Below are positions 13,533 to 24,314 of a DNA stretch of 60,000 bases, in pieces. The notes under the pieces are model-generated. The model ran no database searches, was not told the origin of the DNA, and was given only the letters and a program-made list of their open reading frames with translations. Numbering within the stretch: the first letter of the stretch is position 1; every line of letters begins with the position of its first letter. The position numbers were made by a program, and so were the translations under genes. The stretch is taken from NCBI GenBank assembly GCA_012295275.1, contig CM022672.1, forward strand, positions 12,017,904 to 12,077,903, read 5' to 3'. Source of the DNA: Chrysomallon squamiferum. Taxonomy: Eukaryota > Mollusca > Gastropoda > Neomphalida > Peltospiridae.

Positions 13533-13880
13533 ATGTTCGCAGAAAGTGACACTGAAAATCGTCGAAGTAATAATTCCGATAAGTTTTGTGAAGGTATGTC
13601 ATTGTCACTTTTATTTGACACAGTGATTTAGTGACAGTGACTTGCAGTTTTGTAATGTTATATTCATATGCAGTTTGTATTTATCAGCAGAGGTTTTGCT
13701 GAATATTTATCCTTGATTTAAACTATAAAATTACCTTACAAAGATGGATGGATGAATATTCAAAATAACTTGATTTTCAATTTTGCTGGAACTTTATTTT
13801 TATTGATTTTTATTATATTTGATTCAAATTTGATAATAATAAACATATGTGATATAATGATCATAGGCAGTAAAAAAAAG

Positions 13881-13944
<64 letters not shown>

Positions 13945-14057
13945 TAATTAATAATACCTTTTCATTTTCTAAATTATTTTACTATGATTATTAAATAAAC
14001 ATTTAATTTGATCTCTTTTATTTTTTTTATTTTCCAGGGTTGTACTTGCCACGATGA
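13533..14057 (+). other. Spliced upstream ORF (26 codons) ending at the main start
   Basis: An ATG at 13533 opens a frame of 20 codons that reaches a strong donor after 13593 (AAG|GTATGT). Joined to the acceptor before 14038 (TTTTCCAG), it runs six more codons and stops at TGA 14055-14057. The main start ATG is 14054-14056, so stop and start overlap as ATGA. Any ribosome translating the upstream frame would terminate on top of the main start, which suggests translational control by reinitiation. A weak alternative donor four bases downstream would instead fuse the two frames. Confidence 0.5.
13883..13942 (+). repeat. (CT)n microsatellite in the leader intron
   Basis: Thirty CT units on the sense strand, about 95 bases upstream of the acceptor at 14037. 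Confidence 0.95.
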
Positions 14058-15610
14058 TATCATTTGATTGGATGCTTATGGGTTTTGGAGGGTTTATATT
14101 ATTACTATGTTTGCTCTGTCTTTGTCGCATGTGGAGGTAAACTGTAAATTCAATACTACAACCATCAATATTTGTACATTTATGTACTTGTTTTAATTTT
14201 TTTCCATGCTTTATTATTATCACAGTTTGATCATAAATCAAAAAATAGAAACAAAACAATATAAATGTATGTCAGTGTGATATATAATGGATTTTGACTA
14301 TTTCTTTAGAATCAGTATATTGCCATGTAAATGTATTACTGTAACTGACTATTTTGAGAAGAAAAAAAAAAGGATTTATGCCAATAGTTTGATGCAAAAC
14401 TAATATGTTTAATGTTGAGGATACTACTGCTGTTTCTTATACACCTCAAGAACTACATTTGAGATGGTATTGTGTCCATGGTAATCCCATTCTAATTACA
14501 TTTTAATGTAAATTTCTAAGAACATTTTTGGAATTGTAGATATTAAGGTTTTAATCATACAAATACTATGTTTTCAGGATATAAAAGCTATATGATAAGT
14601 ATACTAAGAGGATACAAGGATTATATGATACTAATACTGAATTTTGAGGTTATGATATATATATATATATTGATATATTACTATGTTTTTATGACTAATT
14701 GACAAGTTTTAAATTGATTTTAAATTCTCTTTTTTTTTTTTCTTCAGAATACGAAGATCTAACCTGATGCAAACAGGAATAAGAACTGTAAGATATATCT
14801 TTTGCATTATCTTATAAAACAGTTTGTATTGACATTTGAAACGTTTTGTAGAGGAAATCAAACTCAGTTATATCCTAAATTTGTTCTTTTGCTTTTTAGT
14901 TAAAAAAATAAATTAGCTGTAATATTAAAGATGTATTTTTTCTTCTTTTTAATTTTTTTAGGTGAGATATGGCAGAGGAGACAGATGTTTAAATGATGTA
15001 AGTGTAAATTTATGAGTATGTAAAAGATCTTTGTTCAGTTAATATTATTATTATTATCATTATTATTTGAACAAAGTTTTTTTTTCATACTCATAAATAC
15101 TTTTTGTTTTAAATATAATTTTGTTGTTTGAAAATAATTTGTTAACGAAAGGGATGAATCCTCATTAAACAGCCATTTTATACATGCACTTACATAAATA
15201 AATATGCCAAGAGCATACTTAAAACACTCAAAGCTGTTAGTATTCAGTTGCATGTATACAGACCCATATTCACATATTTAGTTTGAACCTTTTTATAATA
15301 ATACTGAATTTATTTTTAAATCGATTTTCAGAGTTGTGCAATTTGCTTACAAGAATTTAGACGAAGGGACAGGATAGATGTTGGTTACTGTAATCATGGC
15401 TTCCATAAAAAGTAGGTTTTATATGTTATATGCTTGCATTTAAAGAATAGTATTTAATACAAGAGGAAGTGCTTGTGTGTGTGTGTGTGTGTTCCAGTAT
15501 TTAACAGTTTCGGATTGGTTTTAACTGTTTTATAATTTTAATTAAATTTATTAAATATACCCACAACAGGATGAAAAAGTCATTTAAAGAATTTCTTATT
15601 TATTTTATAT

Positions 15611-15652
<42 letters not shown>

Positions 15653-15855
15653 CTGAAGTTTATGATTTCATAGCACAATTTTTTTCAGAACTCATATTTT
15701 TTTAAATGGAATTTGTTAATATATTTTTGTTTTAAGAATTGTTCTACTTTTTAAATTTCAGGTGTTTCGCTGAGTGGCTAAGTCAGAACACTACTTGTCC
15801 AATATGCAAGACTGATGTGAGAAACCCAGCTGTAAAAGTCTATACAGTAGGATGA
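14054..15855 (+). CDS. Membrane-anchored RING-H2 E3 ligase, RNF24/RNF122-like (110 aa)
   Basis: Five coding exons: 14054-14136, 14748-14787, 14962-14997, 15332-15411, 15762-15855. All junctions are GT/AG and in phase, with a stop at 15853. The protein starts with a single hydrophobic segment (about residues 10-24, Gly-Phe-Gly-Gly then Leu/Cys-rich) followed by basic residues, then a RING-H2 finger: C55-x2-C58, C73-x-H75, H78-x2-C81, C92-x2-C95. The 14-residue first loop and 10-residue last loop match RNF24/RNF122, small Golgi/ER-anchored ubiquitin ligases. The human proteins are about 150 aa, so this one has a shorter N-terminus. Expected role: binding an E2 at the cytosolic face of an internal membrane; substrate unknown. 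The ligase call is firm; the RNF24/122 orthology is a family-level guess. Its neighbour at 20.8 kb is another membrane RING-H2 ligase on the same strand. Confidence 0.8.
15614..15649 (+). repeat. (CT)n microsatellite in intron 4
   Basis: About 17 CT units on the sense strand, about 112 bases before the last exon's acceptor. A shorter GT run lies in the same intron at about 15472-15492. Confidence 0.93.
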
Positions 15856-15953
15856 TGAGATCATTTAATTTTTCTGACTGATTGCTCATTAGCAATGCAT
15901 CTGAATTTCTTTACCACAGTTATTTGTTACATTGAATGGATTGTTTGTTACTT

Positions 15954-15959
15954 AATAAA
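15954..15959 (+). terminator. Candidate polyadenylation signal AATAAA
   Basis: First AATAAA after the RNF24/122-like stop codon, about 100 bases downstream. It would give a short 3'UTR. Other AATAAA words occur by chance in this AT-rich DNA, so use is uncertain. Confidence 0.4.
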
Positions 15960-17411
15960 CTTTAATCCAGAAAGATAAAAATACAAATTCTTTCAGTACA
16001 TTTCAGGGAGCAAACATATTTTACTTGCAAAGTGATCTGTCCAAGATGATGCATATATTGTATTTGCAGTGTCATTTTTTATGTCACTCTGAATATGATA
16101 ATGCTTTACTAATATTAATTTTTAACAGACACATTTGAAGTGAAAAGATTTCCTGAATAGCAAAAAAGTATTAGCAATAAGAATAATTCTTACTAATTAT
16201 TTATTTATTTACTGCAGATTGTTATTAAATAGGATATGTAAAATTAATTTGATTAATTTACAGATTTATCTCTCTGATGCATAATATGTGACCTGTTTTG
16301 TGCTTAGTTTTATTATTAGTAGTATTACTAGAATTGTAAGAATAATAGAAACATCTCTGAATGGATTTCAAATTTCACTGTATGGAACAGTACATATTTC
16401 CATAACAAAGTTTTTTTTTGTTTTTTGGGGGAAATTCTCTCCTCTTTTATAAATCACCAGTATTTTTCTTTTTAGAAATATTTTAATTTAAGTATTTCAG
16501 ATAATATATTTAATTTATATTAGATATTTTTTAAAAGTGTTTTGCCCTTTATATATATATGTTATATTAAAAACGGTTGTGAAATTACTAAATTTATACA
16601 GTGCCTTTCGAGAGAAAATAGTACTTTATGTTAATACATTTCAGAGGGGAGGACAAAAATAAATAAAATTTGTCTCATTAAAAAGATAAATTATTCATTA
16701 CCTTTTATCAACATTTTTGCTTTGTTAGAATTTTCTTATTACAAATTTATTTGAAATGATAATAGTAATATTGTTATCCCTGGATATATTTTATTGTGTA
16801 TAAATGTCATTATATTATTTAAATTGTTAATGTTTTAAAAATATATTTAAATTATTCCTATAGTGATAGATTAAAAATTATTGAAAATATCTGTTAAGGA
16901 AATCCTAATCTGAAAACTAAATATAAATTGCTGTGATGGTAATAAATAGTTGTTATTATTGTATATAAAAAATGAAATGAGACAATCATGTTCTGTTACC
17001 AAATTCAGAGGTCAGTAAAATTATCGACAGAATTTTTATTTATATAATTAATATATGCACACATAAATATTTTTTAATCATTTCAAGAATTAATGTCATT
17101 CAGTTTTTAATTCTAAAATAGCTTAAATATGTTTTATTTCAGTAATTTAGTATAAGATTCATTTTTCTTTTATTTCTATTTTTATTTTTTATTTTTTCTC
17201 ACTCTCTCACTCCTGAAATGAATTTGTTCACTTGAATAAGAGATCATAACAGCAACATTAGCAATAGCTTTACTAATTAACTGCTGTTTTGATTTTTTGT
17301 GATTTACATTTTTATTTTTCCTTTCTTATGATCACTTTTGATGTATAGTAAGCATCGTCATGGGGAAAAGTTTGCAATTTGACTTTTGACTGCTGAGATA
17401 TAAAAATGGAA

Positions 17412-17698
17412 AAAAAAGCTTGAACATACAGTTTAAATTTCCATGATTTAGGAATGTCAAAGAATTAAAAATACCCAGTTATTCATTAGCTGAAATAACA
17501 GAAATAGGACACTTAATTAAGATTTAAATTAATAAATTATATTTATTTTTACTTAAAATATTTATGAACAAATTAAACAATAATGATAATATATATATAT
17601 ATATATTTCTGTTATTTCAGCTAATGAATAACTGGGTATTTTTAATTCTTTGACATTCCTAAATCATGGAAATTTAAACTGTATGTTCAAGCTTTTTT
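17412..17698. mobile_element. Perfect 95-bp inverted repeat (foldback/MITE-like)
   Basis: The left arm, 17412-17506, and the right arm, 17604-17698, are exact reverse complements over 95 bases (the left arm begins AAAAAAGCTTGAACATAC; the right ends GTATGTTCAAGCTTTTTT). A 97-base AT-rich loop separates them. Beyond the arms a TAAAAATGGAAAAA word on the left recurs in reverse on the right after about 26 extra bases, so the original palindrome was longer and lost or gained a segment. A transcript would fold into a long perfect hairpin. It could be a foldback element or a recent inverted duplication; no target-site duplication was identified. Confidence 0.8.
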
Positions 17699-18284
17699 GA
17701 AAATAGATACAGGAAGTGATTTTTCCATTTTTAAAGATATTCTTTTGTTTATGAATTTTGAAAATCATAATATGATGTATAGATAGGAATATTGATTTGT
17801 ATTATATTTTTCATCAATATATAAAGAAACATTTACTTAAAATATTTTGTGTATATTTGACTTGTGATTATTTTATTATGTACATTTTTGTGTTATGTTA
17901 GTTAGCATGTAATATTACATGGGCATAGCTAGACTCTTTTTGAAATAAACCAAAAATACTTAATCACTTTATATTTTATATTTTTTTAAATAAAATGTTT
18001 GTATAATTTTTTTGTGTAAATTGTCAATTTTGGTATGAGGCATTTGCCTCAGTGAAGTTACGGCCATGTATTAGTTTTGGTACAAAAATCAAGTCACGCA
18101 TTGCAATATTTTACTCAGTAAATTCTTAGCAGCAGTTTAATAATTAACTGAGTATAAAACAAAATGGTTCTTTCCATATTTCATTTTCTTTTCTTTCTTT
18201 CTATTTCAAAGACTGAAAAGGAAAAATTGTTTACTCTGTAGGTCAGATATAGTAAATTTTCACCCTCGTGAAAAAATGTTGGGA

Positions 18285-18541
18285 AGATTAAATTTTAGTT
18301 TTAAGCTAATTTTTGAAAAAGCTTTCAGTAGTTAACTGTGGAGGGCATTAAAGAGATCATCTGTCAACCAGTAAAAGAGTAGATTTAGTACAGGTATTCA
18401 TCTCTTTCTAAACTGGAGCTGTATTAGGTCTTTTGTTATTGATCTTCTATTTTTTAGGGACCCCATTTTAAATATTTTTTGGAAGATTAATTTTTTTTTT
18501 TTTTAAGCTATATTTTAATTTTTCAGTAGTTAACTGTGGGG
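18285..18541 (+). repeat. Two direct copies of a GATTAA...TTCAGTAGTTAACTGTGG block
   Basis: About 60 bases at 18285-18345 recur at 18484-18541, both ending TTCAGTAGTTAACTGTGG. They flank the dispersed repeat at 18353-18487, so the pair may mark the ends of an inserted or duplicated element. Confidence 0.6.
18353..18487 (+). repeat. Dispersed repeat, copy A
   Basis: About 130 bases closely resembling 24236-24368 in the same orientation. Shared blocks are CTGTCAACCAG, GTAGATTxAGTACAG, TATTCATCTCTTT, AAACTGGAGCTGT and GACCCCATTTTAAATA. In this copy the CAGTAGTTCTTGACC terminus seen in the other copy is degraded. Confidence 0.75.
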
Positions 18542-19429
18542 TATGAATAATGCAGTCATTATTCTTTTACTATTCCTCTAATTCAGACTTGTGATGGTCT
18601 GTTTTAACTTTATCTGAAATAATTGTTTGTTTTTTGGGGGGTAGGGTTTTTTTTAGATTTGAGAAAAGGATAACTCATTGGTTGTGTTGAGATATGCATT
18701 TCATAATGTTTTTGCTTGAATTTATTTGGTTTGTTTTAATTCTGTGAAAAAGTATTTTCAATTTATTATGCAGGGAAGGGGAAAAAAAATGAAATTATTG
18801 ATTATATAAAAACTACTTTCACAAGTTCCCTTCTAAATAAGTTAAATAATATTGAAATAAATGAAAATTATTTTTATAGAGACTACTTTCTGAGTTCTGT
18901 TAATGGGAAGTTAAATAAATAAAAAATATTTAAATGTTTAAAGAACTGTAATAAAAATATAATTCTTATAAAAATTATTTTATTTTACTTATTTTATTTT
19001 AAATTTGTATTTAATTATATATTTATTTATTTTTGTTTCCTCTGGATTGTGAACAAAAATAAAAATGTGACTGTGATCATTTTAAATAATACGCCAAAGC
19101 GTTTTTCTTTTCTTTTTTTAAGTTTTTGTTTTTTGTTGTTTGTTTTTTTTGTATTCTTTTATATATTTATTTAATTTTTTTAAAGTAAATTAACCTTTTT
19201 TGCTTTTTATTTGTTTTTAGAATATTATTATTATTTTATTTTATTTTTTTTATTTTTTATTTTATGATGTATTCATTGTTATGTACAGTGAATCAATAAA
19301 AGAATATGTTTTTTTTTTATAAGAAAATTTGACTTTTGTTATTGATCAAGTAGTTAATGTTTTAGAAAAAAAGAAAAGTTTTTCTTAATATTACAAATGA
19401 TGTATCAGCAAGAGTCAAGACCATATAGG

Positions 19430-19735
19430 TATGTTACAAACCAGAATATTCTTACGTCATTTCTTCCGATGTTGGGAGTATGTCCGGATAATGTCGAGTG
19501 TGGTGAGGGGTATCCCCGAAATGAAGGCTTATCGTCGATTCGGCGCAGTTATATTATACCGCTGTATAAAATCGATCAAAATTAACTACAAACTGACGAA
19601 ATTTTATGCAATCCTATATATGCGAAGGTAGGTTTTGAACTTGCAAACTGAGTTGCTGTTGTTCCGATGGATCGTCATGGCGAATGAACTTGGATAAACA
19701 TAGCTCTTCATTCCGAATATCGATTGAACGATTAT
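19430..19735. promoter_or_regulatory. Orphan CpG-rich island
   Basis: About 17 CpG dinucleotides in 300 bases, against almost none in the flanks, with GGCGCAG and a TATAAAA word near 19565. The same composition marks the promoters of RNF24/122-like, RNF103 and V-ATPase B here. A donor-like AAG|GTAGGT lies at about 19628. Two overlapping open frames of 62 and 66 codons run through it (from 19397 and about 19431) but show no recognisable domain. It may be an alternative upstream promoter and leader exon for RNF103 or the start of an unrecognised transcript. Confidence 0.4.
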
Positions 19736-19911
19736 AATTATTTCCATCAAATTGTATAGAACTTATATAATAAGACTAAAATAATATTTTAGATAATATT
19801 TGTTGTGAGTTTACTGGTCACTATCTTTTTGCTTGCCATTCATTAACAAGCTCTGATCAAATACGTTTTTGCTGACCCACATTTTAAGTTTTAAATCTAG
19901 GTCGCGTAATC

Positions 19912-19923
19912 TGACGTCATTGG
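19912..19923. promoter_or_regulatory. CRE palindrome fused to inverted CCAAT (TGACGTCATTGG)
   Basis: A perfect TGACGTCA (19912-19919) runs directly into ATTGG, an inverted CCAAT box. These are known binding words for CREB/ATF-type bZIP factors and NF-Y. The site lies about 0.9 kb upstream of the RNF103 start. Function is inferred only from motif identity. Confidence 0.4.
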
Positions 19924-20149
19924 ACGATGCCCACATTTACAAAACAACTCGTGATTACTGTTACTTCTTTTGTTAAACAATATTTATTTGATATCTGTAA
20001 ATTGTTGACACTATTCTGTATAGATGATAACTCAATATAATTATCCAAAAACTTTCATTTTGATTATCTTTATAATTAAAGGAAATACTGGACATTTTTT
20101 CCATTCTCTCATTGCTAAATCTAAAAAGGGTAAAAAATAAAAAATAAAA

Positions 20150-20169
20150 AAGAGAGAGAGAGAGAGAGA
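20150..20169. repeat. (AG)n short microsatellite
   Basis: About ten AG units. Confidence 0.85.
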
Positions 20170-20419
20170 AAACGGTTGATTTCTAGCATAATTAAAATAT
20201 CCATAACGACATTATTTATTAATATATTTTGATCATCTTGGTGTCATTTTGAAGTTTGACCAGGTTTGTACCTGGTATAATATGGGTATAACTATAAGGA
20301 TGAGCCTTATGATGGAATTTTTTTTTTTTTTTTTTTTTTTTTTTAAGCCTTTTTATTATTTATTTATTGTATGAGCAGTGATAGTTCATTCTATTTTTAA
20401 CTTATATTTTAATGTGTTC

Positions 20420-20835
20420 AAAACCGATTACGTCCGCATTTTCTTACGATACCTTGCCCATTGATTGTTGACTACAATTATCGAATGCGATTTATACGTC
20501 AGTTCCGCTCGCCATTTCGTAGTGAGGTCAAGGGTTGTGTATTGTATCGGAGGATCTTGCGACACTATTGGGAAGTGTTTACAACACATCACCATAAAAT
20601 ATGTGACATTTTTTTTTTGTGTGTCACAATTTGGGAATTTGTGGCTACCTTTCTGTTTTCATTTTATTTTTATCTTTTATTTTTCTGCGACGATTCGTTC
20701 AACATTGCACTTAATTCCTTAAGTTGACGTGTCATGGGAAACTAAAACAAATGTCAAGGCCACAATTCTTTTAGAGAACTGTCAAAAACGAACCGTAGAA
20801 TATCTTCATGCCATTTAGTACATATTATAAGTCAG
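20420..20835 (+). promoter_or_regulatory. Putative promoter / 5'UTR of RNF103
   Basis: CpG density rises again between about 20425 and 20580 and includes CGCCATTTCG, which resembles a YY1-type core-promoter word. The region ends at the RNF103 start codon. No splice structure of the leader can be fixed from sequence alone. Confidence 0.45.
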
Positions 20836-23800
20836 ATGTTTAAGATGTGGCTTAAATTATGTCTTTTGTTGATTTGCATGATATTTCTTTTTATTTTGGC
20901 AAGAATTGTGGAAGCAGTAAGCTGGTATGAAGCTGGGTTTTTATCTCGCAGGTTGCTCGATCCTATGTCTCTCTCCGTCTTAAAACTGAAAGCTTTGTTG
21001 GAACAGAGGGGAGTCAGTTATGAAGAGATTGTACTTGAGAAAAAAGACCTCACTGAATTGGTGGAATCTTCAGGTACATTAATAATCTTTTTTCTTTCAT
21101 TCTTTTCTTTTTTTTTCAAATTAGATTCCTGATACATACATTTTTTTTTACCTTTGTATTTTTTCAGTTCTGTATTTTACCAATAATCTTTACATCAAGT
21201 GACCATAATGAATAATTAAAAAAAAAAAAAAATGTAATTTCTTTATACAAATGTATGTATATATGAATAGATACCTTCAGTCCATAATTTAAAGAAAAGT
21301 ACTGATGAAGTATGTTGCACACAATAAGTGTAATAAAAAAGAAAATGCATTTGTTTTGATTATACGATAATCACATTTGCTTAGGATTATGTGAAAATAT
21401 TAACTGAAAACTGATTGAGTGATTGAGTGACATGAAGCATTTATAATTTTACTATATCATTTATTTTATAAATTACATATTGTTAAGATAATATCAGAAT
21501 ATTAGTTGAAAACAGATTAATAGTAAAGAAAAAAACTACTTTTAAAGTAAAGTATTTGCTGAATTTAAAAAAAAAAAAATTGTTTTTAAAAAGTACTCCA
21601 TCACTTCAATTACAACCACATTAGCTTAAGGTTACATCCAAATATTAACTGAAACTGACATGTTTAATTTTAAAAAGAATTTAAAAAATAAATATATTCA
21701 AAATAAAAAAAAATCTCCTCAAAAACCATGTTATGGCCTAAGATTATATCATAATATCAACAGAAAACTGATTATAAGATAAAAGCAATTCATAAAGGAC
21801 TTGTTTAATTAAAAAAAAAATTAAATAACCCATTGTTTTTTAAAAAGCTTTTTTTTTTTTCTTTTTTTTTTCTTCCTTGAAGGCCCTGTCACAGAAGGTG
21901 ATATTGAACAAGCCACTGTTGAAGAAGAATCTGCGACGGTGACAAATTTCTCATCAGGTACACATTTCTTTGAACAAGTGGAGGATGCCAAGGACAGCGT
22001 GTGGTTGATTCAGATTGTAACACAGCAGCGGAGACCTCGACTGCTCAGTGATGTATCATGGTCAAATATTCAGAAAAAGGTTTCCAGATTTGGAGTACGA
22101 GCTGGCATTTTGGACTGTTCTTTGGACATCAGGTGTGAAATTTTGCTTCTTTTGAGATACCCAGGTTTCAAGTAAATTGTAAAGTTTTGCTTATGTTGCT
22201 CTTCGGATATCAAGTTTAAAATTTGGATAAAATTATAATCAAAATAAATTGTATATGGATTTTTTTTATGTATTAAGTTTGAAATAAAATGTGAATTTTT
22301 ACTCAGATGTTTTAGATATCAAGTTTGAAATAAATTATTTATATTTACACACTTTGTTTTAAGATATGTGTCAAATGAAATGCTGAGAATATATCTCTTG
22401 TAACAAAGTAATATGAAATGTCATTACTTTTACACACATTGTACGATATTGCTAATAACAAAGTCCTTACATAGTTCTCATCCCAGGAATGTTCATTCCA
22501 AAAACAGTTTAAAAACATTCTTTTCTTGCAGAGTTTCAAATCTAAGATAGTAATTTGTATATATGTTCTTGTGTTTTCAGGTACTGTAACTCCAGAGGTT
22601 GGTATACACCCCAACTCATGTTAGCTCTACCAGAGGGTTTTGAAACCAAAGCCAATGTGAAGATACACACTTACCCAGGACCTACAAAGGAAGCTGTTAT
22701 TTACAACTGGATAAGAGAAAAACTTGATGGGAAAGTCCACAGAATTAATAATCAAAAAGTATTCAAGGAACAGTGGTTAACTTTTACAAATCCTCAAACA
22801 AATCCAGAAATCCGAGCTGTATTTTTGACTAATCACTCTTTCGTACCAATGTTTTTTTCTGCTTTGAGTGTAAAATTTCCTGGCCGAGTAAAATTTGGGA
22901 CCATAGATACAAGCTCTTCAAAAGGAATGCAGATTTTAAAAATTCTTCAAAAAGACAAAGATAAATTTCAGTTAAATAACATAAAAGTTCCATTGTATAT
23001 GATAATTACATCTGAGAGTATTACATTTTATGGTGTAAGATCAGGTGAAATATTTTCATTTTCTACAATGGAAAAATATTTCAAATCATTATATCCATGT
23101 TTAAATGATATTTTTATTTTCAGTTTTTTGATTGGAAATATTATGTCTTGCTTTGAAATATGTTTAGTCCAAGGTTCTGCTCCAAAAAGATTTAAACAAT
23201 TTGTTTGGTGTTTAATCAAATATAACATAGCGGTAATAATGCTTTGTCTTCCTTTGGTTGCCATTTTTCAGTTACCTTATCTTGATAAAATACCTTTAAT
23301 TGGTCTCAAATTGATTAGAATGTTTTCTTTAACAAGTCTCGGAAGCATGATAAGAAATGATCTTTTTTTTTACACTAAACACTCGACTCTTTTAGCAACC
23401 ATGGTCTCTGTCTACATGGTTCTGATTGGCATTGTTGAATATAAAAGAAAAGACAGAGAAGAGCCTGAAGAAACAGATGATAATTTCTGGGATTTCACTC
23501 AGATGAGGACCCTTGAACATTTGCTGTCACCTTACACCATTTTAAACATAGGTCACCCATACAGATTTCAGTCTGATCTTGAAATGGCAATGAGGCCTGT
23601 CATCTCAGAGAACTACATCAAACAGCTACCAACTTGGCAGTATTCCATGAAATCCAAAATCAGCCAGGATGGCCAGAAAGATGTTCAGACCAACTCGCAC
23701 TGTTGTGAAGATGATGCCAATTCACAAAGTATGATGCCGTCAGTAACACATCCCACTACTGGTAATAAAAATGACCACACAACGCATGAAAAATCTGGCC

Positions 23801-24093
23801 TCCCTGAGAAACGCAATCCGAATGATGATAAAGACAAGTGCATGAAACAGAGTAGCAGGTGTGTTGAGAACATGGTTGCCCACTTTCCTACTGGTTATCT
23901 CCCTTCTCCTCAGTGTGTTATTTGTCTTGATGACTATGTACAAGGGGTAATGTTGTGTGGATTGCCTTGTGGTCACCATTTTCATGAAAAATGCATTCTT
24001 ATTTGGCTTAAACTGGACAATCACTTCTGTCCGGTTTGTCGTAGATATGCATTTAACGGCAGTTCCTCCAGTGTTCATATTCATTCTGAATAA
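20836..24093 (+). CDS. RNF103: E3 ubiquitin-protein ligase RNF103-like (about 666 aa)
   Basis: Three coding exons: 20836-21073, 21883-22132 and the large terminal exon 22581-24093; in phase, 2001 nt. The protein matches RNF103/Kf-1, an ER multi-pass ubiquitin ligase linked to ER-associated degradation. The N-terminus (MWLKL, then a Leu/Ile-rich segment and ARIVEAVSWYEAG) parallels the human protein, as do the SGxxxEGDI and KKVSRFG(V/I)R stretches. Hydrophobic segments lie at about 8-24, 340-360, 377-397 and 431-451. The RING-H2 is at the C-terminus (C608-V-I-C611, C-G-H-H-F-H, C-P-V-C649). Two in-frame ATGs exist, 20836 and 20845. The second aligns with the family start and has A at -3, so the true start may be 20845 (663 aa). 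The length agrees with the roughly 685-aa vertebrate protein. Most of the coding sequence sits in the last exon. Confidence 0.93.
21360..21790 (+). repeat. Diverged about 115-bp tandem repeat in RNF103 intron 1
   Basis: Four loose copies, each with a (G/A)A(T/A)AT-N-A-ATATTAACTGAAAAC-TGATT core (near 21390, 21490, 21640 and 21750) followed by an A-rich stretch. Copies have drifted considerably. Confidence 0.6.
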
Positions 24094-24094
24094 A
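24089..24094 (+). terminator. AATAAA overlapping the RNF103 stop codon
   Basis: The last sense codon GAA, the TAA stop and the next base form AATAAA. If used for cleavage it would leave a 3'UTR of only 10-30 bases. A longer 3'UTR with other signals downstream is equally possible. Confidence 0.3.
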
Positions 24095-24235
24095 ATTTAT
24101 ACTGAATTTATTTATTTATTACATTCACAATCTTCATGTACTTTTTATTTCTTTATTAAAAATTAAATTAAATTAAATTGACAGGGTTCACGATTTTTCA
24201 GTTGTTTCAAAATTTTAGTTTTGTTACAAATTAAA

Positions 24236-24314
24236 GAGATCAGATCTGTCAACCAGCATAAAAGTAGATTCAGTACAGTATTCATCTCTTTTTTAAACTG
24301 GAGCTGTGTCAGGT
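24236..24314 (+). repeat. Dispersed repeat, copy B (left part)
   Basis: Homologous to 18353-18430 in the same orientation, continuing into the element at 24315. It shows that the repeat family is larger than the hAT-like unit alone. Confidence 0.7.

Larger units (their letters stand above)
15960..19390. other. Intergenic, AT-rich, no gene seen
   Basis: No exon was recognised. It contains the inverted repeat at 17412-17698, the direct and dispersed repeats around 18.3-18.5 kb, and long T-rich stretches at 18.9-19.3 kb. Part could be an extended 3'UTR of the preceding gene. Confidence 0.55.

Noticed and set aside
20461-20727. 88-codon frame just upstream of RNF103
   Set aside because: It opens at TTG rather than ATG and runs into a T-rich stretch; treated as promoter or 5'UTR.
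23740-24084. Minus-strand 114-codon frame
   Set aside because: Antisense shadow of the RNF103 RING exon.
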